Below are positions 7,730-7,915 of a DNA stretch of 7,915 nucleotides, piece by piece. The translations under genes were made by a program, and so were the position numbers. Source of the stretch: VMCP01 sp965655465 (GTDB lineage Bacteria > Bacteroidota > Bacteroidia > NS11-12g > UBA955). The first letter of the stretch is position 1, and the number at the start of each line of letters is the position of its first letter. Location: NCBI GenBank assembly GCA_965655465.1, contig CBFHGY010000090.1, positions 1 to 7,915 on the forward strand. Reading direction: 5' to 3'. The notes beneath the pieces are model-generated. The model saw only the letters and a program-made list of their open reading frames with translations, did not search any database and was not told the DNA's origin.

Positions 7730-7915
7730 GATGCAAAGGTAATATTTAGAGTTGAGAGTTGAGTGAGGAGAGTTTTGAGAGAAATGCTCTGATAAAATCG
7801 GATAACAGCTTTCCAAGCGATCCAAACGCTGCAAGGTTGGGGCATCGATTTGATAGACTTCCCCCAAGATAGTGGAAACGGATTGACTGCGGCTCACGAA
7901 CGGGATATGTCCGGA
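7730..7915 (-). CDS. C-terminal part of a gamma-glutamylcyclotransferase-like (GGCT/AIG2 fold) protein, lacking its own stop; possible remnant or fusion
   Basis: In the same frame as hppD, the 62 codons upstream of its ATG read SGHIPFV..., then LGEVYQIDAPTLQRLDRLE and SCYP. This is the GGCT-family pattern (G-iP, GEvYevd---l-rLD-lEgyP); the Glu of the LD-xE motif is in the region taken to be catalytic in the family. In complete members YP is followed by a Y-R motif and a last strand of about 25-35 residues. Here the frame instead continues ILSEHFSQNS... across a CTC-rich low-complexity stretch and reaches the hppD ATG without a stop. Other frames have a TAA at 7746-7748 or a TGA just inside hppD, and one would read RFYQ straight after the YP, which hints at a frameshift. 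Likely a decayed or truncated gene; a translated GGCT-HPPD fusion is the alternative. The start of the gene lies beyond the right edge. Confidence 0.5.
7734..7741 (-). promoter_or_regulatory. Possible Bacteroidota -7 box (TACCTTTG) for hppD
   Basis: TACCTTTG on the reverse strand matches TAnnTTTG exactly and ends 4 bases before the hppD ATG, so the expected transcription start would fall on or beside the start codon. The region 19-21 bases further upstream is the CTC-rich repeat and has no TTTG. If real, it supports independent expression of hppD from the 7729 start, not translation as a fusion with the upstream fragment. Confidence 0.35.
7751..7780. repeat. Short imperfect 7-bp tandem repeat at the GGCT/hppD junction
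   Basis: On the forward strand the bases read GTTGAGA, GTTGAGT, GAGGAGA, GTTTTGAGA in succession, an imperfect purine-rich heptamer array (CTC-rich on the coding strand). It lies immediately after the last recognisable GGCT residues and before the hppD start. Because the unit is not a multiple of three, gain or loss of a unit would change the frame that connects the two reading frames. Confidence 0.5.

Noticed and set aside
6605..7897. A 430-residue HPPD starting at the GTG at 7897
   Set aside because: That GTG is inside the GGCT-like motif region, not a natural start; HPPD homology begins just after the ATG at 7729.

Overview
The window looks like ordinary chromosomal DNA of a member of the Bacteroidota, most likely a flavobacterium-like marine or freshwater lineage. 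The reasons are a DUF5606 protein (a family I know only from this phylum), AT-rich coding DNA with little Shine-Dalgarno signal, several matches to the Bacteroidota -7 promoter box TAnnTTTG, a small outer-membrane barrel protein of the type common there, and a large multi-spanning sensor protein of a type I associate with this phylum. The phylum call is inference from these features. No mobile element, CRISPR array, tRNA or rRNA was seen.

Layout. Positions 1-3384 are a leftward block of three genes: a 113-residue protein of unknown function (3043-3384), the ADP-heptose epimerase HldD (2029-2994), and the first 676 codons of a large membrane sensor, probably a histidine kinase, that runs off the left edge (1-2029). 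The last two overlap by one base (TAATG). Diverging from this block is a rightward pair: a DUF5606 protein with a charged tail (3470-4015) and, 2 bases later, an M3-family zinc oligopeptidase (4018-5721). A perfect 15-bp bidirectional hairpin terminator (5741-5775) separates this pair from a converging leftward gene for a secreted beta-barrel protein (5798-6481). A second terminator (6547-6594) ends hppD, 4-hydroxyphenylpyruvate dioxygenase (6605-7729). Upstream of hppD, up to the right edge, lies the C-terminal part of a gamma-glutamylcyclotransferase-like (GGCT fold) protein (7730-7915) that has no stop codon of its own and reads in frame into hppD.

How the genes fit together. HldD makes the L-glycero-D-manno-heptose donor for the lipopolysaccharide core; the sensor downstream could monitor the cell envelope, but that link rests only on gene order. 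The DUF5606/M3 pair is a tight transcription unit with no evident pathway link. HppD is the committing step of homogentisate formation from tyrosine.

The most notable points are (1) the in-frame GGCT-remnant/hppD junction, built across a short imperfect 7-bp repeat, and (2) perfect TAnnTTTG boxes lying only 4 to 7 bases upstream of three start codons (the 113-residue gene, hldD and hppD), which predicts leaderless or nearly leaderless transcripts. I did not find a convincing new multi-gene system.
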